From Hellea sp. (GTDB taxonomy: Bacteria; Pseudomonadota; Alphaproteobacteria; Caulobacterales; Maricaulaceae): 64,000 nucleotides of DNA. The position numbers and the translations under genes were made by a program. The stretch is from contig JABDKG010000053.1 of the NCBI GenBank assembly GCA_013002305.1, forward strand, positions 62,001 to 126,000, read 5' to 3'. Below, piece after piece: positions 1 through 12,006 of the stretch. Within the stretch, counting starts at the first letter, position 1. Every line of letters begins with the position of its first letter. A model generated the notes under the pieces. The model ran no database searches. It was not told where the DNA came from and saw nothing but the letters and a program-made list of their open reading frames with translations.

Positions 1-353
1 TGGGTTCCATTCTCAACGTCGATAGGCGACGCAAATGCAAAACATGCCTCAGCAATAGCGTTTCGCTCATCTACCTCAAAACCCACATATCTAAGCGGTC
101 GTTCTCGACCCGCTTGTGATCTACTCCCATTTTCGGGTTCCGTTTCAGTCTCACGTATCGTTCCTGTTTGAGGTCCTTCATTGGAACTGCTTTCAGCCGT
201 TCGCTGAGGCGTCGGTTTCACCGTCACATCCGTTTGAGTGAGGCTGTCGCTCACGGTTGATGAGTGACTCGGCCCTTTAGTTTGATATCCGATCCACCAC
301 GCGCCGATGAAGAGGATTGGAATAGCGATTGCCAAGAGCCAGGATTTTTTCAT
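1..353 (-). CDS. N-terminal part of a membrane-anchored/secreted protein, possibly alpha-2-macroglobulin family (cut by left window edge)
   Basis: Manual reverse-strand translation from ATG at 353: MKKSWLLAIAIPILFIGAWWIGYQTKGPSHSS...RPLRYVGFEVDERNAIAEACFAFASPIDVENGT, open to the edge; signal/TM segment then Ser/Thr-rich linker; not in ORF track because no stop is inside the window. A2M assignment is tentative. Confidence 0.45.
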   Translation of the reverse strand, partial: MKKSWLLAIAIPILFIGAWWIGYQTKGPSHSSTVSDSLTQTDVTVKPTPQRTAESSSNEGPQTGTIRETETEPENGSRSQAGRERPLRYVGFEVDERNAIAEACFAFASPIDVENGT

Positions 354-486
354 GAGTGATTCCCTAATTGAGGATGTCACCCATTATGACATAAAGCTTA
401 AGTCGAAACTATGCCGCGATTTAGGTTAGATTATGGCGGGCTAGACAATCTTAGTTCGTTACAATATTTGAAATGGAGGATTTCCA

Positions 487-1176
487 GTGGGCGGCGAAAT
501 AAATATACCAAATCATAATCTTAAGAATGTTACGCTCGTACTAGTCGGATCATTTGTATTGACTTGCGCGCTCTTATTATTCTCAATCGTAGTTCAGTAT
601 TACATCCTCACCGGGTTAGAAAAAGGAACAATTTATGGATTAGATGGCATGGCCAAAGCTATGAGAAGTGATGCTCGCCATAATACAATCGGTAAAATCA
701 ATTGGTATCTAATGCTATCATGTTATTTGGTTGTTTCGATATGGATCTATAAAACTAGCAAAATTAATGAAGGCTATTCGGATACACCGTTGGAATATGG
801 CCCAAAACTGGCTGTCGGGGTCTATGCGATCCCTTTTGTAAATTGGATACTTCCTTATTTTTCAATGCGCGAGACATATCGAGCGGCTAATGAAAGCTCG
901 AATATAGAGAACATTGGAGTTGCCATGCTGCTTGGTTTTTGGTGGTTTTTTTGGATACTTTTTTCAATATCGCGCGTTGCTGTCGCAATTATGGAGAAAG
1001 AGGTGATGGGATACCCAACGCCAGAAATCTCGTTTATTAAAAATTATGTAGCTGTCCAAGGCCTAGCTGTTATTGCTGGAGTTGCGTCCGCACTCGCTCT
1101 ATTGAAAATCATTCTCAATATCCATGCAATGCAGAGCGATAGAGCTGATAGTCTTGAAACTATTCCCACTCAATAG
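487..1176 (+). CDS. DUF4328-like multi-TM membrane protein
   Basis: 229 aa with TM segments and [19 protein letters not shown] motif typical of DUF4328 proteins. Confidence 0.6.
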   Translation: MGGEINIPNHNLKNVTLVLVGSFVLTCALLLFSIVVQYYILTGLEKGTIYGLDGMAKAMRSDARHNTIGKINWYLMLSCYLVVSIWIYKTSKINEGYSDTPLEYGPKLAVGVYAIPFVNWILPYFSMRETYRAANESSNIENIGVAMLLGFWWFFWILFSISRVAVAIMEKEVMGYPTPEISFIKNYVAVQGLAVIAGVASALALLKIILNIHAMQSDRADSLETIPTQ

Positions 1177-2713
1177 TGCCCGGCGGCTTCGATGTTACAT
1201 CATAAACCACACGATTGACCCCGCGGCACTCATTGATAATGCGGGTCGCTGTTTCAGATAGAAACTCGTGGCTGTATGGATAGTAATCCGCCGTCATACC
1301 ATCGGTTGAGGTTACCGCTCTCAATGCAAGTACGTAATCATATGTACGCCCGTCGCCCATGACGCCGACTGTTTGCACCGGAAGCAAGACTGCGAAAGCC
1401 TGCCATATTTTATTGTAGAGGCCGTGTTTCTTGATTTGATCAAGATAGACAGCGTCGGCATCGCGGAGAATATCCAGCCGATCTTTCGAGATGGCGCCAG
1501 GACAACGGATTGCGAGGCCCGGACCCGGGAATGGGTGACGCTGTACAAAATCTTCATGGAGGCCGAGCTCTCGGCCAAGCGCGCGGACTTCGTCTTTGAA
1601 CAGCTCTCGAAGCGGTTCAACAAGTTCCATATCCATCCGCTCCGGCAGGCCGCCAACATTATGGTGGGATTTGATCGTCACAGACGGGCCGCCATCAAAG
1701 GAGACGCTCTCAATCACATCCGGATAAAGCGTACCTTGAGCCAAATACTTCGCGCCGCCAATCTTTTTAGCTTCTCGCTCAAAGATATCGATAAAGGTTC
1801 CGCCGATAATTTTTCGCTTACGTTCTGGATCGGTAATGCCCTCGAGCAGATTGAGAAACTCATCCTCAGCGTCAACGTGGATCAGGCTGATATTATAATG
1901 TTCCCGAAAAAGGGATACGACCTGATCGGACTCGCCTTTGCGCATCATGCCGGTATCGACATAGACACAGGTGAGTTGGTCCCGGATCGCTTCATGAATC
2001 AGCACGGCAGCTACTGAACTATCAACACCGCCGGAAAGTCCGCAAATAACTTTGCCGTCGCCGACCTGTTCGCGAATGGCAGCAATGGATTCGTCTTTGA
2101 AGGCGGCCATCGTCCAGTCGCCTTTAAAATTAGCGATATTATGGGTGAAATTCTTAAGCATTACTGCGCCGTTGACCGTGTGCATGACTTCCGGATGGAA
2201 CTGAACGCCGTAAAATTGGCGAACAGCATCTTCGATCGCGGCATAGGGCGCATTTGGGGATTTACCTATGACTTCAAACCCTTTAGGTATTTTACTGACG
2301 CGGTCACCATGGCTCATCCAGACACGTTCAGTCTTACCTGCGGCTGCCATACCGGCGAAGAGCTGGCTCGGCGCGGTGATTTCAAGATCGGCACGGCCGA
2401 ACTCTTTATCATCGGATTGCTCGACGCCGCCGCCGAGCTGCAGACACATGGTCTGCTGGCCGTAACAAATGCCCAAAACCGGCACGCCCATCTCAAATAC
2501 ATAGCCATCAGCGCGCGGACTTTTCGCGCCCGTAACGCTGTCCGGCCCGCCTGATAGAATAATCGCTTTGGGATTAAAGGACATAAGAAAAGCCTCATCG
2601 ACTTTGTTAAAAGGGTGGATTTCAGAATAGACGCCGCTTTCCCGAACCCGGCGTGCGATCAACTTGGTGACCTGCGACCCAAAATCAATGATAAGGAGCT
2701 GTTCGTGCTGCAT
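1160..2713 (-). CDS. guaA: GMP synthase (glutamine-hydrolysing)
   Basis: GATase (GICYGQQ, GVQFHPE) and PP-loop ([10 protein letters not shown]) motifs, C-term KPPGTIEWE; start at internal [14 protein letters not shown]. Confidence 0.97.
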   Translation of the reverse strand: MQHEQLLIIDFGSQVTKLIARRVRESGVYSEIHPFNKVDEAFLMSFNPKAIILSGGPDSVTGAKSPRADGYVFEMGVPVLGICYGQQTMCLQLGGGVEQSDDKEFGRADLEITAPSQLFAGMAAAGKTERVWMSHGDRVSKIPKGFEVIGKSPNAPYAAIEDAVRQFYGVQFHPEVMHTVNGAVMLKNFTHNIANFKGDWTMAAFKDESIAAIREQVGDGKVICGLSGGVDSSVAAVLIHEAIRDQLTCVYVDTGMMRKGESDQVVSLFREHYNISLIHVDAEDEFLNLLEGITDPERKRKIIGGTFIDIFEREAKKIGGAKYLAQGTLYPDVIESVSFDGGPSVTIKSHHNVGGLPERMDMELVEPLRELFKDEVRALGRELGLHEDFVQRHPFPGPGLAIRCPGAISKDRLDILRDADAVYLDQIKKHGLYNKIWQAFAVLLPVQTVGVMGDGRTYDYVLALRAVTSTDGMTADYYPYSHEFLSETATRIINECRGVNRVVYDVTSKPPGTIEWE

Positions 2714-2714
2714 G

Positions 2715-4013
2715 TCAGCCTTTCTGCTTTTCCATGACGGCAAAGAAAAATCCGTCTGTATTTGTGCTCTCTGGCGTCAAGGTCACCGTCAGCCCGTCTT
2801 CTGACCAAGGTTTCGGTCCATCAGTGCCAAATTTTTCCTCCCAAACCTCGCCGGCTGAAAGGAGATTAAAGCTCTTGTGGTTTTCGAGGAACTGATAAAC
2901 TTGTGCCTCGTTTTCTTCGGCGAGCATGGAACATGTCACATAAAATAAAAGTCCGCCGGGTCTCAAATATTGGTGGGCGGTTGCGAGAATTTTTGATTGC
3001 TCATTATTACGGCGCTCTAGGGCTTCTTCGCTGACCCGCCATTTGGCATCCGGTTTTCGCCGCCAAGTCCCAACACCTGTACAGGGCGCATCAATTAAAA
3101 GCTTGTCAATCGTGCCTTTGAGATCCTTGAGAGATTCAACCGGCGGATTGCGAACATCGATGATATCAGCCCCTGCCCGCATCGCCCGTTGATAGAGCGG
3201 AGATAGGCGGCGCTTATCAATATCAAAGGCATGAATCATGCCGTCATTGGCCATTTCGGCTGCCATGGCCAGCGACTTGCCGCCTCCGCCCGCACAATAA
3301 TCTAAAATTTTATCGCCGGGCTGGGCGTTAACGAGCGCGCTAACAAGCTGTGATCCTTCATCTTGAATTTCTATTCCGCCCGTTTGGAAAATCTCTTCGA
3401 TCTGAATATTCGGAAGGCGACCTTCAAGAGTATCGGCGCGCATGCGATAGCCGACAGTTGAAAGATCGCAAGGCGTTGCGCCAAATCCGGTCAATACATT
3501 CCCAGCTTTCTTTATATCAGCTCGCAATAGGTTGATCCGGACATCCAGCGGTGGGCGCTTGGTCAGCGCCTGTGCTTCCGCCAAAGCCTCTTCGCCGAAA
3601 TTATTCTCAAATGCAGGCCATAGCCATTCCGGCACATCGCCTTGGACCCAGAGCGGTGCATCGGACAGATCAATTGCACCACCAATCATGCGCTTTTCTT
3701 TATCGGACAGCGGCGACGGGGCAAACTTGTCACCATCGAAATGTTCTTGGATTTTCTTTGCCGTATAGTCCCAATTAAACGCCAAAGTTCCTAGCGTAAG
3801 CGCGCGGGCACTATCATCATCCATCCGGTAACCGATTGATGATTTCTGGCGAAGTGCGTCATGGACAATATTGCCAACAAAGCTTCGGTCTTTGGAGCCC
3901 GCATACCGGTTAGATTTCCCCCAATCGCGTAGCGCCATGGTCGCAGGCGTACGTTTGGATAAAATATCTTCCAAAACCTCAATCGAGGCCTGTATGCGTC
4001 CGGCAAATTTCAA
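2715..4013 (-). CDS. RsmB/NOP family rRNA cytosine-C5 methyltransferase
   Basis: [35 protein letters not shown] motifs; probable TTG start ([18 protein letters not shown]) just after guaB stop. Confidence 0.88.
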   Translation of the reverse strand: MKFAGRIQASIEVLEDILSKRTPATMALRDWGKSNRYAGSKDRSFVGNIVHDALRQKSSIGYRMDDDSARALTLGTLAFNWDYTAKKIQEHFDGDKFAPSPLSDKEKRMIGGAIDLSDAPLWVQGDVPEWLWPAFENNFGEEALAEAQALTKRPPLDVRINLLRADIKKAGNVLTGFGATPCDLSTVGYRMRADTLEGRLPNIQIEEIFQTGGIEIQDEGSQLVSALVNAQPGDKILDYCAGGGGKSLAMAAEMANDGMIHAFDIDKRRLSPLYQRAMRAGADIIDVRNPPVESLKDLKGTIDKLLIDAPCTGVGTWRRKPDAKWRVSEEALERRNNEQSKILATAHQYLRPGGLLFYVTCSMLAEENEAQVYQFLENHKSFNLLSAGEVWEEKFGTDGPKPWSEDGLTVTLTPESTNTDGFFFAVMEKQKG

Positions 4014-4017
4014 AGTT

Positions 4018-5484
<1,467 letters not shown>

Positions 5485-5604
5485 CTATCGCTTTTGCAGG
5501 CGGGCAATATCGTAATTGATATAACTATGCAAAGAAAAAACGGAATTTCACTAAAACCCGAGACCAATGGATATTTTAGGCTATTAAAACCTTCAAACCG
5601 AAGA

Positions 5605-6225
5605 TTATTTCGCAATGGCAATGCCGGAGCGCCAAGAGCGGTACCATTGATAAAGGCCGACCGATGCCATGCACAAAAACACCAAATAAAGCGCCGATGT
5701 CGGCTGCAATCCCTTAACCCAGTATATGCCTATTGCCAGAACATCGACCAATATCCAAACCACCCAGTTTTCAAGCAAGCGCCGCGCCATAAAATACATC
5801 GCAATGATGCTACCGACCGAAGTGGCCGCATCCCAAAACGGAAGTGCGGCATCTGTAAATCGGGACATTGCCGTACCAACAGCTATCACGCCAATCACAG
5901 CTATGCCGATCCAGGCAAAAGCCTCTCGAGTAGAAATACGTGCAACAGCCACTTTGCCGTCCCCAGCCGGTTTGCTTAACCACCAATACCAGCCGAATAG
6001 CTGCATTACGAAAAAATAAGGCTGAAGAAGCATGTCGCTATAGAGTCGCGCATCTTTAAAGATGAAAAAATACAAAGTGACCATGACCAGGCCAAACGGG
6101 TAATTCCAAATATTACGACGCACAATCAGGATTATATTTATCAGACCGCACAAAGTGGCAATGATTTCGATCTTCCGGGTGCCGATCATGCCTGAAAGGA
6201 ATTCCAAAATTGAACTATCCGCCAT
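5605..6225 (-). CDS. pnuC: Nicotinamide mononucleotide/riboside transporter PnuC
   Basis: Multi-TM, NIWNYPFGLVMVTLYFFIFKDARLYSDMLLQ and GWYWW motifs. Confidence 0.88.
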   Translation of the reverse strand: MADSSILEFLSGMIGTRKIEIIATLCGLINIILIVRRNIWNYPFGLVMVTLYFFIFKDARLYSDMLLQPYFFVMQLFGWYWWLSKPAGDGKVAVARISTREAFAWIGIAVIGVIAVGTAMSRFTDAALPFWDAATSVGSIIAMYFMARRLLENWVVWILVDVLAIGIYWVKGLQPTSALYLVFLCMASVGLYQWYRSWRSGIAIAK

Positions 6226-6233
6226 GATTCGTG

Positions 6234-6980
6234 TTAGCCTTTTTTTCGGCCTTTGAAATTCTTGGCGACAAGATAAATCTCCGGACTGCCTTTGCGCGAT
6301 GAATCCGGTTTGGCATGACGGACATATTCGAAATTATCCTTCAGGCGCTGCAAGAGCTTGCCTTCTGTGCCGCCTTGGAAAACTTTCGTCACGAAATGAC
6401 CGCCCGGTTTTAAAACATCCATGGCGAATTCTGCCGCTGCCTCGACGAGCGCAACGGTTTTAAGATGGTCCGTATTACGATGACCTGTTGTGTTGGCTGC
6501 TAGATCCGACAGGACAAGGTCTGGGTCCTCGCCGAGCATTTTCTTGAGGACGCTTGGCGCTTTTTCGTCCATGAAATCCATTTTGATAATATCGGCTCCG
6601 GCGACATGCTCGACTGGCAATATGTCTATGCCAATGACTTTGCGCGCGCCGCGTTTGAGCGCGATCTGTACCCATCCGCCCGGTGCCGCGCCGAGATCAA
6701 AAATCAAAGAGTCCCTCTTAATCAGCTTATACTTGTCATCCAGCTCGATTAGTTTGAAAGCTGCTCGCGATCGATAGCCTTTGATTCTGGCTTCTTTGAC
6801 ATAGGGATCGTTGAGTTGACGCTCAAGCCATAGCTTGGACCCGATCTTACGGCCTCGCGCCGTCTTGACCTTATGGTGCATCATGCGGGTTGCATTGGCT
6901 TTGTCTTCCTTGGGCGTTTTACGGCTGCGGCGGACCTCTGTCGGCTTGCCGCCAGACATTTTTTTTGGGCGATCATTCAT
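6234..6980 (-). CDS. rlmE: 23S rRNA (uridine-2'-O)-methyltransferase RlmE
   Basis: RSRAAFKLIELDDKY, DLGAAPGGWVQ, DLVLSDLAANTTGHRNTDH motifs. Confidence 0.93.
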   Translation of the reverse strand: MNDRPKKMSGGKPTEVRRSRKTPKEDKANATRMMHHKVKTARGRKIGSKLWLERQLNDPYVKEARIKGYRSRAAFKLIELDDKYKLIKRDSLIFDLGAAPGGWVQIALKRGARKVIGIDILPVEHVAGADIIKMDFMDEKAPSVLKKMLGEDPDLVLSDLAANTTGHRNTDHLKTVALVEAAAEFAMDVLKPGGHFVTKVFQGGTEGKLLQRLKDNFEYVRHAKPDSSRKGSPEIYLVAKNFKGRKKG

Positions 6981-8079
6981 TCTCGGCCCCATTTAAATCA
7001 AGTTTCTGGGTACGTTGCATCAGCCCCATCAGAATGCCTTCGCGTAGTCCTCGATCAGCAACGCGGATTTCTTGACTGGGCCACATTTCACAAATGACAT
7101 CGGTAATGGCGCAGCCTGCGACCAACAATTTGGCGCGATCTTCGCCAATACACGGCTCTTTGGCCCGTTCCTGAAAAGACAGCCCGGCCATATGACGACA
7201 AATTTCGACCGCGTTCTTTGATGGCATCCATGAGGCATCCACCTTATCCCTCTGATAATAAGGAAGATTTTGGTAAATCCCGGCGAGAGAGGTGATGGTA
7301 CCAGACGTTCCAATTAAATGCCCGTTTCCGGCTTTGAATACATTTGTGAATCGCGTGTGGGCATTTTTCTCAACTAGCGTATCCCGAACGACCTGTTTGA
7401 GATCTTCATACCATGCCTTACGATTTTCATGCTCTGGAACGCGTTCAGACAAGGATACAACACCGATTGGAAGCGATGTCCAGGCGCTGATTGGCGGCCG
7501 GAAAGCGCTAAATACACCTTTTTGCTCGCGGAGCTTCCGTACATCCACCCAACTGAGCTCCGTCGAACCCCCACCGGTATCAATCACAAGGGCGACATCT
7601 TTGGACGTATCGATCAGATTAATGCAGCCCATAACAGATAGACGTGCCTCAACACGAGGCGAAATAATTTCGAGCGTGATACCTGTCTCATCTTTGACAC
7701 GTGACATGAATTCATCACAATTATCAGCGGTCCTACAGGCTTGCGTCGCGACGCAGCGCCATCTTTGGACAGATTTCGACTTCATTTTATTGGCGCAAAC
7801 ACCTATGGCATTAACTGCGGCCGCCATGCTTTCATCGGATAATCTACCTGTTTTTTGGAGGCCAGTTCCAAGCTTAACGGCTTTGGAATATGAATCGACA
7901 ACGCGAAAGCCTCCATCTGTCGGACAGGCAATTAGTAATCGACAATTATTTGTACCTAGATCAAGCGCCGCATAAGTTTTCGCGCGGCTCCGCCTTTTGC
8001 GTCTTCGGGGCCGTCTATGCGCTGGCGAAGACGGTGTCCCATCTGCCATTCCAGCGCCGGGAAGAGTTTCTTCCGGCAT
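6973..8079 (-). CDS. Ppx/GppA family exopolyphosphatase
   Basis: YAALDLGTNNCRLLIA, VIDTGGGSTELSW, GTSGTITSLAGI; probable start at MPEETLPGAG. Confidence 0.9.
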   Translation of the reverse strand: MPEETLPGAGMADGTPSSPAHRRPRRRKRRSRAKTYAALDLGTNNCRLLIACPTDGGFRVVDSYSKAVKLGTGLQKTGRLSDESMAAAVNAIGVCANKMKSKSVQRWRCVATQACRTADNCDEFMSRVKDETGITLEIISPRVEARLSVMGCINLIDTSKDVALVIDTGGGSTELSWVDVRKLREQKGVFSAFRPPISAWTSLPIGVVSLSERVPEHENRKAWYEDLKQVVRDTLVEKNAHTRFTNVFKAGNGHLIGTSGTITSLAGIYQNLPYYQRDKVDASWMPSKNAVEICRHMAGLSFQERAKEPCIGEDRAKLLVAGCAITDVICEMWPSQEIRVADRGLREGILMGLMQRTQKLDLNGAENE

Positions 8080-8183
8080 AATACACTCGTTTATCCATGG
8101 CGAGGCTCGCCATAGCGGCGCGCTCAATCGCATTACTTGCGACAGACATACCATAAATTCCTGATTTTAAAAGGGATAATAGG

Positions 8184-9974
8184 TTAATGAATGTCGACGT
8201 GATCAGAGAATTGGCTCCAATCAGGATCCGGCTCAAGCTCTTCCATTGCCTCTTGTTGAGTGAAGAAAATCTGACCGGTTAAATTATTCACGAGATCAGA
8301 GCGATTTAAGCGGTCTTTGACCGTGGTATGGAGTTCAGAGAAGTGAAGGCGAATATTAGCGCTTTTCAGTCGATTATTGATGGTTTCTAGACTGGCCACA
8401 GCGCTGGCATCTATCCGGTTCACCGCCGCGCACATCAAAATTAAATCAGTCATTCTTGGACTCTCACGGACAATTCTCGCAACTTTATCCTCCAAATAAC
8501 GAGCGTTTGCATAGTAGAGACTCTCGTCAATCCGCAGAGTTTTGACTTCATCAAATGTCTCAACATTAAATCGGCTTGCGTCGCGGTAATGTTCTGTACC
8601 CGCAAATCGCCCAACCAAAGCTACATTTGGCCTCAAAGTTTTTTGGATATGCAGTGTCATGGCTAGGATTACGCCGATTAGAACGCCCCATTGAACCCCA
8701 AAAACCAAGACGGATAGAAAGGTTGCCAGCGCGGTTACACCGTCACCACGGCTATATTTAAACGTTTGCCACATAGACTTGAAATCAAACAAAGAAAAGC
8801 AGGCGACCATTATCAAAGCCGCCAAAGTCGACTTGGGTAGATATTTGAGGTAAGGCGTTAAAAACATAGCTGCAAGCGCAAGCAAAAGGGCCGTTAACAG
8901 GCTGACCACTGGTGTTTTGCCGCCTGCGGAATATCCGACCGTCGATCGCGACATACTCCCATTGACCGGGTATCCACCCGATAATCCTGCAATAAAATTG
9001 GAAGCGCCCAGACCTAAGAGTTCGCGATCTGCATCTATCCGGCTCCTCGTTCGGGCCGCTAAAGTCTGCGCGGTCGACATTCCATCTACAAAAGCAACCG
9101 TTCCCAAAATTAAAGCCGGCAACCAGAGGAGTTTCACCAGTTCAAGACTCATTGGCGGAAAAGTCAAAAGAGGTAGGCCTTTTGGAATTTCGCCAACTAT
9201 GTTGAGTCCGTGTTTTTGCGATAACCCCAGAAAGTAAGTCACTGCTATACTTCCGATAATCGCCAAAATTGGCGATAATCGCGCCAGCAATCGTGCCCAT
9301 TTCGACTTCATCCCCAATTTAAAAAATATAAAGGCGAAATATTTGTTGGCTGCCCAGAAATATAAAAAACAAATGGCTCCGACCAAAATTGTAACCGGAT
9401 TAATATTTGAGAGGTCTTTTGTAAGATTACTTATAATTTCTAGCGCGGTGGTTCCATCGGCCTGAATGCCTAAAATATGTTTTATCTGGCTTATGATAAT
9501 CAGAAATGCCGCGCCGGTAATGTAGGCGGTGACCACTGATCGCGAAACGAAATTCATGACAAACCCGCCGCGAAGCAACCCCATAACCATTACCATTACG
9601 CCTGTGAGAAGTGCTAATATGGCTGCGCCCGCAATACGGGTTCCCTCCGGGAGCACGGCAATTGCCGCCGCCGTCATCAAGGAAATGACGGCTGTCGGTC
9701 CAACCTGCAAATGTTGAGAAGACCCAAATAATGCGTAGGCGACCATTGGGAAAACCGAAGCGTAAATCCCCACCACCGGCGGTAACCCTGCAAGCAGTGC
9801 ATAGGCCAGACATTGCGGAACCACCAAAACTGTAACGATGATAGCTGCGATAAAGTCATCGGTGAATACCGATCCAGAATAGCCGGATAGCCACGGCCAC
9901 TGGGTGAGAATCTTGGAGCTCTTTTTGGACTCAGCCATTAGTACTTTTATGACTGAATCCGGCGGAAGGAGCAA
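8184..9974 (-). CDS. SulP family inorganic anion transporter with C-terminal STAS domain
   Basis: Multi-TM, LPPVVGIYASVFPMVAYALFGSSQHLQVGPTAV; C-terminal STAS-like segment. Confidence 0.93.
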   Translation of the reverse strand: MLLPPDSVIKVLMAESKKSSKILTQWPWLSGYSGSVFTDDFIAAIIVTVLVVPQCLAYALLAGLPPVVGIYASVFPMVAYALFGSSQHLQVGPTAVISLMTAAAIAVLPEGTRIAGAAILALLTGVMVMVMGLLRGGFVMNFVSRSVVTAYITGAAFLIIISQIKHILGIQADGTTALEIISNLTKDLSNINPVTILVGAICFLYFWAANKYFAFIFFKLGMKSKWARLLARLSPILAIIGSIAVTYFLGLSQKHGLNIVGEIPKGLPLLTFPPMSLELVKLLWLPALILGTVAFVDGMSTAQTLAARTRSRIDADRELLGLGASNFIAGLSGGYPVNGSMSRSTVGYSAGGKTPVVSLLTALLLALAAMFLTPYLKYLPKSTLAALIMVACFSLFDFKSMWQTFKYSRGDGVTALATFLSVLVFGVQWGVLIGVILAMTLHIQKTLRPNVALVGRFAGTEHYRDASRFNVETFDEVKTLRIDESLYYANARYLEDKVARIVRESPRMTDLILMCAAVNRIDASAVASLETINNRLKSANIRLHFSELHTTVKDRLNRSDLVNNLTGQIFFTQQEAMEELEPDPDWSQFSDHVDIH

Positions 9975-9979
9975 GCGGC

Positions 9980-11980
9980 CTATTTACGGAGCATTTCCTT
10001 GGCTTTTGTTACAACCGCGTCGGTTGTTATTCCGAAATGTTTAAACAGATCTGCGCCTGGCGCGGATGCCCCAAAACTATTCATACCGATGAACCCGCCA
10101 TCACGACCGATCAGCCCGTCCCAACTTTGACGAATACCGGCTTCTACGGCGATCTTCGGAAGGTCTTTGCCTGCAACCGAGCGAATATAATTCTCGTCTT
10201 GTTCAAGAAATAAATCCATACAGGGCACGGACACAACACGCGCGGAAATATTGGACTTTCCTAATATTTCCTGAGCTTCCATGGCCAAATGAACTTCGGA
10301 GCCGGAGGCCATCAGAACAATATCATCGGCTCCGGGTCCGGGCGACAGGACATAGCCTCCGCGATCTGACCAGTTTTTGACCGCATCGCCGCGAACCGCG
10401 GGCACGCCTTGGCGTGTTAATGCGATAAGGGCCGGACCATCTTTGCGCTGAACCGCAAGTTCCCAGCACTCGGCTGTCTCGATGGCGTCGGCCGGGCGAT
10501 AGACATGAAGCCCCGGAATAGCACGCAGAGACGCCAGGTGCTCGACTGGCTGGTGTGTCGGGCCGTCCTCGCCGACACCAATACTGTCATGGGTCATGAC
10601 GTAAATGACCCGCTGGTTCATCAGAGCAGACAAGCGAATAGATGGGCGGCAATAATCCGCAAACACCAAGAAAGTCCCGGAATAAGGGATGATGCCGCCG
10701 TGCAGCGCCATACCATTCATGGCTGCAGCCATACCGTGTTCCCTAATGCCGTAATTGATGTAGCGGCCATCATAATCGCCGGCCTGAATATCTTCGGTCG
10801 ACGGTGTGCGTGTTTTGTTAGAGCCCTCGAGATCGGCTGAGCCCGAGACCATATCAGTCAAAGACGCGGTCAAGACTTTAAGCGCATTTCCGGATGCGGC
10901 GCGCGTTGCCAGCTTTGGTTTTTCGTCGGCTAGGATATTTTTATAGTCCTGCATCGCCTTCTGCCAACCATCATTCAGATCACCGTTCATGGCGCGAGTA
11001 AAATCGGCCGCCTTTTCACAATCTTTAAGGCGGGTTTTCCATTTGCCATTGGCACTGCGGCCTCGGCGCCCGGCCCGTGACCAAATTTTATAGACATCTT
11101 CCGGCACTTCAAAAGGCTCATGCGGCCAGTCAATTGCGGCGCGGACACCTCGGATTTCCTCAGGGCCCAACGGAGAACCGTGAGCTTTGGATGTACCTGC
11201 CTTGGTCGGCGCATGATTCGCAATAATGGTTTTACAAGCGATCATTGTCGGCTTGTCGGACTTATGCGCTTTGCGGATGGCGGCGGCGATTTTTTTGGCG
11301 TCATGCCCATTGACGGACACCACATTCCATTTTGACGCTTTGAAACGCGCGACCTGGTCAGTGCTGTCAGAAATGTCGACGGAACCATCAATCGTGATGC
11401 TATTGTCATCCCAAAACACGACAAGTTTATTCAGTGCCAGGTGCCCCGCCAGGCTAATCGCTTCTTGCGAAATACCCTCCATAAGGCAACCATCGCCTGC
11501 GACCACATAGGTATGGTGATTAACAAGCTCATCACCATAGCGTGCATTCATTTGACGCTCGGCTATTGCAAATCCTACGGCATTGGCAATGCCCTGGCCG
11601 AGCGGGCCTGTTGTCGTCTCAACGCCGGGCGTGTGGCCATATTCCGGGTGACCGGCTGTAATAGATCCAAGCTGCCGAAAGTTGCGGATTTGATCCATAG
11701 TCATGTCTTTATAGCCGGTCAGATGCAGCAGGCTGTAAATAAGCATGGAGCCGTGACCCGCCGACAGAATGAAACGATCACGGTCTGGCCAATGCGGGTC
11801 TTTATTGTCAAATTTCAGAAATTTGGAAAACAGAACGGTCGCCACATCCGCCATGCCCATCGGCATACCGGGGTGCCCGGAATTGGCTTGCTGCACGGCA
11901 TCCATAGAAAGCGCAATGATAGCGCTGGACATCAATTTATGTTCGCGTTCCGCTTTAGAAAGGCCAGCCATTTTCACCAC
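9980..11980 (-). CDS. tkt: Transketolase
   Basis: 666 aa; SGHPGMPMGMAD, GDGCLMEGISQEA, HDSIGVGEDGPTHQPVEH motifs. Confidence 0.96.
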   Translation of the reverse strand: MVKMAGLSKAEREHKLMSSAIIALSMDAVQQANSGHPGMPMGMADVATVLFSKFLKFDNKDPHWPDRDRFILSAGHGSMLIYSLLHLTGYKDMTMDQIRNFRQLGSITAGHPEYGHTPGVETTTGPLGQGIANAVGFAIAERQMNARYGDELVNHHTYVVAGDGCLMEGISQEAISLAGHLALNKLVVFWDDNSITIDGSVDISDSTDQVARFKASKWNVVSVNGHDAKKIAAAIRKAHKSDKPTMIACKTIIANHAPTKAGTSKAHGSPLGPEEIRGVRAAIDWPHEPFEVPEDVYKIWSRAGRRGRSANGKWKTRLKDCEKAADFTRAMNGDLNDGWQKAMQDYKNILADEKPKLATRAASGNALKVLTASLTDMVSGSADLEGSNKTRTPSTEDIQAGDYDGRYINYGIREHGMAAAMNGMALHGGIIPYSGTFLVFADYCRPSIRLSALMNQRVIYVMTHDSIGVGEDGPTHQPVEHLASLRAIPGLHVYRPADAIETAECWELAVQRKDGPALIALTRQGVPAVRGDAVKNWSDRGGYVLSPGPGADDIVLMASGSEVHLAMEAQEILGKSNISARVVSVPCMDLFLEQDENYIRSVAGKDLPKIAVEAGIRQSWDGLIGRDGGFIGMNSFGASAPGADLFKHFGITTDAVVTKAKEMLRK

Positions 11981-12006
11981 CCAATGATTCGTTTTTTAGA
12001 TTGGTA

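Noticed and set aside
1373-2017. 214-aa + strand ORF opposite guaA (also 1321..1659 -, 2141..2554 +)
   Set aside because: Out-of-frame/antisense shadow of a strongly conserved guaA; no recognisable domain.
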